Shown in pieces: positions 60,960-64,000 of a stretch of DNA of 64,000 bases; within the stretch, counting starts at the first letter, position 1, and each line of letters starts with the position of its first letter. A program made the translations under genes and the position numbers. The stretch comes from Mixophyes australis (Eukaryota; Chordata; Amphibia; Anura; Limnodynastidae). Below the pieces are notes generated by a model. It ran no database searches. It was not told where the DNA came from and worked only from the letters and a program-made list of their open reading frames with translations. The DNA is taken from assembly GCA_036250195.1 (NCBI GenBank), contig JAVHZZ010000006.1, forward strand, positions 79,840,416 through 79,904,415. The letters are read 5' to 3'.

Positions 60960-61660
60960 ACAATACGCGTCAGGGTTGCTCCTTTTCACCCCCACTTTAC
61001 ACCCTAGACATACAACCGTTGGAAGGCAAAATCTGTAACGATGCAGACATTGATGGAATTAAAGCTGACCCCTGACATCATAAATCTAGCCCTCTATACA
61101 GACAATGTACTACTCACAATCACAGAGTTGCATATATCCTTCTCCTTCCTATGGAAAGCGATCCGCGACTATAGCCAACTCTCTCATTTTAAAATCAACA
61201 CTGACAAATGGGGGCCCTCACTCTTAATATGTCCTCAAAGACAACTGCAACTTTCATTAGCAGCCCCAAAATATAAAATACCTGAGCACCTACCCGACCA
61301 GAAGCTATGATCTATGCTGATAATATCTCACAGCTAATTGTTTCAGTAACAGAATTTGAGGGACTGGAACTCGCACTATATTTTATGGCCATACGTACTA
61401 TACTTATTTTAAACTATCTCAATTAGACTTCATTCAGAGGTTGCAACAATGCATGTTTAGATTCAACAGGTCCGGTAGAGGAGGCCTATGGATAGACATA
61501 AAGTACTGTATCGGCCTTCTAAGCATGGGGGTCTTGGCCTCCCCTGGTTAAATAAATATTACCTGGCTGCACATGTGGCACAAGTAGCCTTTAACCGCCG
61601 CAGCGCCCTAACCAGAACAAGTGTCGCCATATGCCTTATTCTGGCTGAAACCGAAAGATA
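60960..61660 (+). mobile_element. L1-like LINE fragment (RT palm and thumb)
   Basis: A frame at 61041-61310 reads INLALYTDNVLLTITELHIS, where the catalytic YADD is YTDN. A second frame at about 61500-61595 reads KVLYRPSKHGGLGLPWLNKY and YLAAHVAQVAFN, matching the L1 block RPK.GGLGLP....YY.AA. Truncated on both sides. Confidence 0.8.
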
Positions 61661-62720
61661 AACCACAAATTGATGCGACCTCCCCCTCCCCTGAGCTTCT
61701 CATTCTCAATTTTTAACTTTTGCACAGGTGAAGATCACAGAGCATTGAGCAAATGGACAAAGAATAACATGAAATTCTTCACGAGCATGGCACCTTTACA
61801 GAATTTACTTATATCTGTGACTGTTTTAGGCAGCTGTTTTTGTCCAGTACTTACAAAGCTTACAAACTATATTGTACCAGTGTCAAATTATGGTGCCCTT
61901 CCTAGCCATCTTCACGACAGGTCCTCTGTTATACGTGTTGGGTATGTTTGATTCAAGAGGGCTTGGCCCATAAACCTTTCTACTGAAGAAGCCATTTTGT
62001 GAGCGGCTAAATCAAACAATATTAGTGAAAATCCAGCCTACTGATTACTTGCAACCAATGGCATCACTGTGTTAATAGTTGAACTTTTAATAGCAGAATG
62101 TCTTCCATTCTTATCTGTGTTGGAAATGCATGTTACGTACAGGTAATATGCTTCATGTATGGTTTTAGTGTCCTCAAATATTTCAGTTTCCCTGAAAGTA
62201 TGGCAAAAAAAAAAAAAATCAATTCAGGTAAGAATGGAAAATGGATACGTACCATTGTTCCCACCATTAAAGACTGGTTCTAATGAATAGAAGAAATTAT
62301 GAATCAGTCTGATCAAAATGAATTATAGGATAATTCTACCCAAAACTGAAAATTAAAGTTTGGGTGGCACATTCTAAAAGAAACCACATCTGCAAATGGC
62401 TCCTGTGTGGCAGATTTTGCAAAACTTGTATTTTAGTGAGCTAAAACAGCATGTGTTGAGCATTTAGACCAAGGCTTGATACATTTACCCTCAATTCCAC
62501 TAAATCCACTATCCATGAATCTTATTCAAAAAGCATCGGGATCAGGATCATCAGTCGCATTCGATTTTGGCTCCAACTACAGCATTTTTTCATTGTCACA
62601 AGTGCTACAACACTGTTGTTGAGGTTTGGTGTTCCCTTTTGAATGAACTAGAAATATCACAAGGGACCAACATATTAGCCTGTTGGAGATTCTTGCCTTA
62701 CAAAAACAAATATTCTATAT
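61661..62720. other. Intronic or downstream DNA, nothing recognised
   Basis: A 13-A run near 62207-62219; otherwise no recognised structure. Confidence 0.4.
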
Positions 62721-63686
62721 CAGGAGTGGCCAACAGGTTAGAACCAAGAGCCAAAAAATATCTATAGAAACCACAGAGAGCCAAATTTACCGTTTATATG
62801 TGTGTGCATATATTTATACCCAGTATGAACACACGCATACATACCTTACACACATACATTGAAAATATAACACAATATACAATATCCTGCTAAGCGAAAA
62901 AGAAAATATCCAACACATTACCAAAATATTCAGAATAATCATGAAATCGGCACAAATCTGCACTGCACATCTCTTACTTTGCTGCCGTGTCCAGAAGAGG
63001 AGGGCAAAGAACTACTTATAGTCTCTTCACAGTAGCTCAATCTTCTATTGCATCCACAATAACTCAGAACTCTTAATATGCCCCTCTGACCTCTTTACAT
63101 ACCAATCGGATCTCCCCATATGCCCCTTAAATGCACATCAACCTCTCCACATGCCACTGAATCCAACCACATGCCCCAAACATGCTCGTCCGATATTCCC
63201 ACTTGTCCATCAGACCTCTCCAAATGCTCTTCAGACATTCCCACATGCCTCCTAGATGCCATCAGACCCCCCCCCCCCCCACATGCCCCAATCATGCCCA
63301 TCAGATCACATGTCATCACACCTCCTTACATGTCCATCAGACCTCCCCACATGCCATCAGATCTCCTCGAATGCCATTACATCTCCTTACATGCCTATCA
63401 GGCTCTTCACATGTCATCAGATCTCACATACCTTACTTACCTCTCCCACCCTCAGCTACTGGAGCCTGCGCAGATGGAGATGAAGAGCACACTATACACT
63501 CGCCTCCTTCTTCCCTGATTTGATTGTTTGTGACACTGTGGCTGCTCTCGGTCAGTTGAGCAGCAGATCTCTTTTTACAATCTGCCCCTGCCGGCACCTG
63601 GAACACTATACTCTGTGGATGCTTCTGGCCAGAAGCTACATTTCAAAGCTCAAAGAGGCTCTAGAGCCACTGGTTAGCCACCACTG
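62721..63686. mobile_element. hAT-like element, 966 bp, non-autonomous
   Basis: Termini CAGGAGTGGCCAACAGGTTA and TGGTTAGCCACCACTG are imperfect inverses of the widespread CAGGGGTGGCCAAC type, with AGAGCCA motifs just inside both ends. Flanks TTCTATAT and CTCTGTAT agree at 6 of 8 bases. No transposase coding; most of the interior is a minisatellite. Confidence 0.8.
63060..63440. repeat. C-rich minisatellite within the hAT-like element
   Basis: Degenerate units of about 15-21 bp on CACATGCCCATCAGACCTCC, over ten copies, with a 14-C run at 63267-63280. Three overlapping open frames here (e.g. 63120-63518) arise from the repeat. Confidence 0.85.
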
Positions 63687-63689
63687 CTC

Positions 63690-64000
63690 TGTATGGACAA
63701 AGTATTCAGACGCTTGACCAGTACACCAACAGGGACTGTAATGACACTGTATTCAAATACATATCCTTTAATATGGAGATGATCCCCCTTTTTTCAGCGA
63801 TAAGAGGTTCCACTCTTCTTGGAAGGCTTTTCACATGATGTTGGATTGTTTTTGTGGGAATTTGTGCACATTCATTCTGCAGAACATTTATGAGGTCAGG
63901 CAATGATTTTGGACAAGAAGGCTTGGCTCGCAATCTCTGTTCCAGTTTATCCCAAGGGTGTTCGATGGGGTTGAGGTCAGGGCTCTGTGCGGGCCAGTTC
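63690..64000 (-). mobile_element. Second Tc1/mariner element (continues past window end)
   Basis: Begins with the Tc1 terminus TATGGACAAAGTATTCAGAC directly after the hAT element's target duplication. The minus strand encodes the transposase C-terminus: DLNPIEHPWDKLEQRLRAKP, LINVLQNECAQIP, HVKSLPRRVE. The catalytic E (NPIE) is present. Its left end matches the Tc1 copy at 29457 (GCGCTTGACC), so both belong to related families. Confidence 0.9.

Noticed and set aside
63120..63523. Three overlapping open frames of 75-132 codons
   Set aside because: They arise from the C-rich minisatellite; composition is repetitive Pro/His/Ser/Thr.

Overview
The window is vertebrate nuclear DNA, most likely from a frog. 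Fifteen short coding exons with GT/AG borders sit on the + strand between 5187 and 60339. Spliced together they give 2126 nt (about 708 codons) in one open frame, and the protein matches the coiled-coil centrosomal/centriolar-satellite protein CEP131 (AZI1). The 5' part (start codon, N-terminal region, IQ motif) must lie before base 1 and the last coding exon after base 64000. The amphibian assignment is an inference from the repeat mix: DIRS retroelements, Tc1/mariner, hAT, L1/Tx1-like and L2/CR1-like LINEs, V-core SINEs and many MITEs.

About 97% of the window is intronic and much of it is transposon. 1-5186: minisatellite, a Helitron-like repeat and a 1.8-kb hAT-like element. 5187-6746: four close exons. 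6747-11414: DIRS debris plus a rearranged DIRS element with inverted ends and an internal complementary region (ICR). 11415-11865: two exons. 11900-18620: a LINE split by an almost full-length 5-kb DIRS element. 19422-25399: two exons, and between them a retrocopy that starts with the 5' 36 nt of U2 snRNA and is flanked by a 23-bp duplication. 25400-35830: a Tc1 copy holding a solo LTR, MITEs and a long hairpin. 35831-40565: four exons and a tRNA-headed SINE. 40566-49614: a second LINE, a 2-kb DIRS derivative with duplicated gag pieces, an L1 3' part, two MITEs and a 45-bp minisatellite. 49615-60339: three exons, a minus-strand L1 interrupted by a 718-bp solo LTR, opposed DIRS tyrosine-recombinase fragments and a hAT MITE. 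60340-64000: an L1 RT fragment, a hAT element and the start of a second Tc1.

Only CEP131 appears to be a working gene. Every transposon protein I could read is broken by stops, frameshifts, deletions or catalytic substitutions. The most notable observations are the U2-headed retrocopy, the nested DIRS-in-LINE insertion with a readable ICR and a possible gag intron, the solo LTR with an exact 5-bp duplication, and the hAT-like element whose unknown acidic ORF is bracketed by 100-bp tandem repeats. Protein identities and family names come from memory of sequence patterns; no database search was run.
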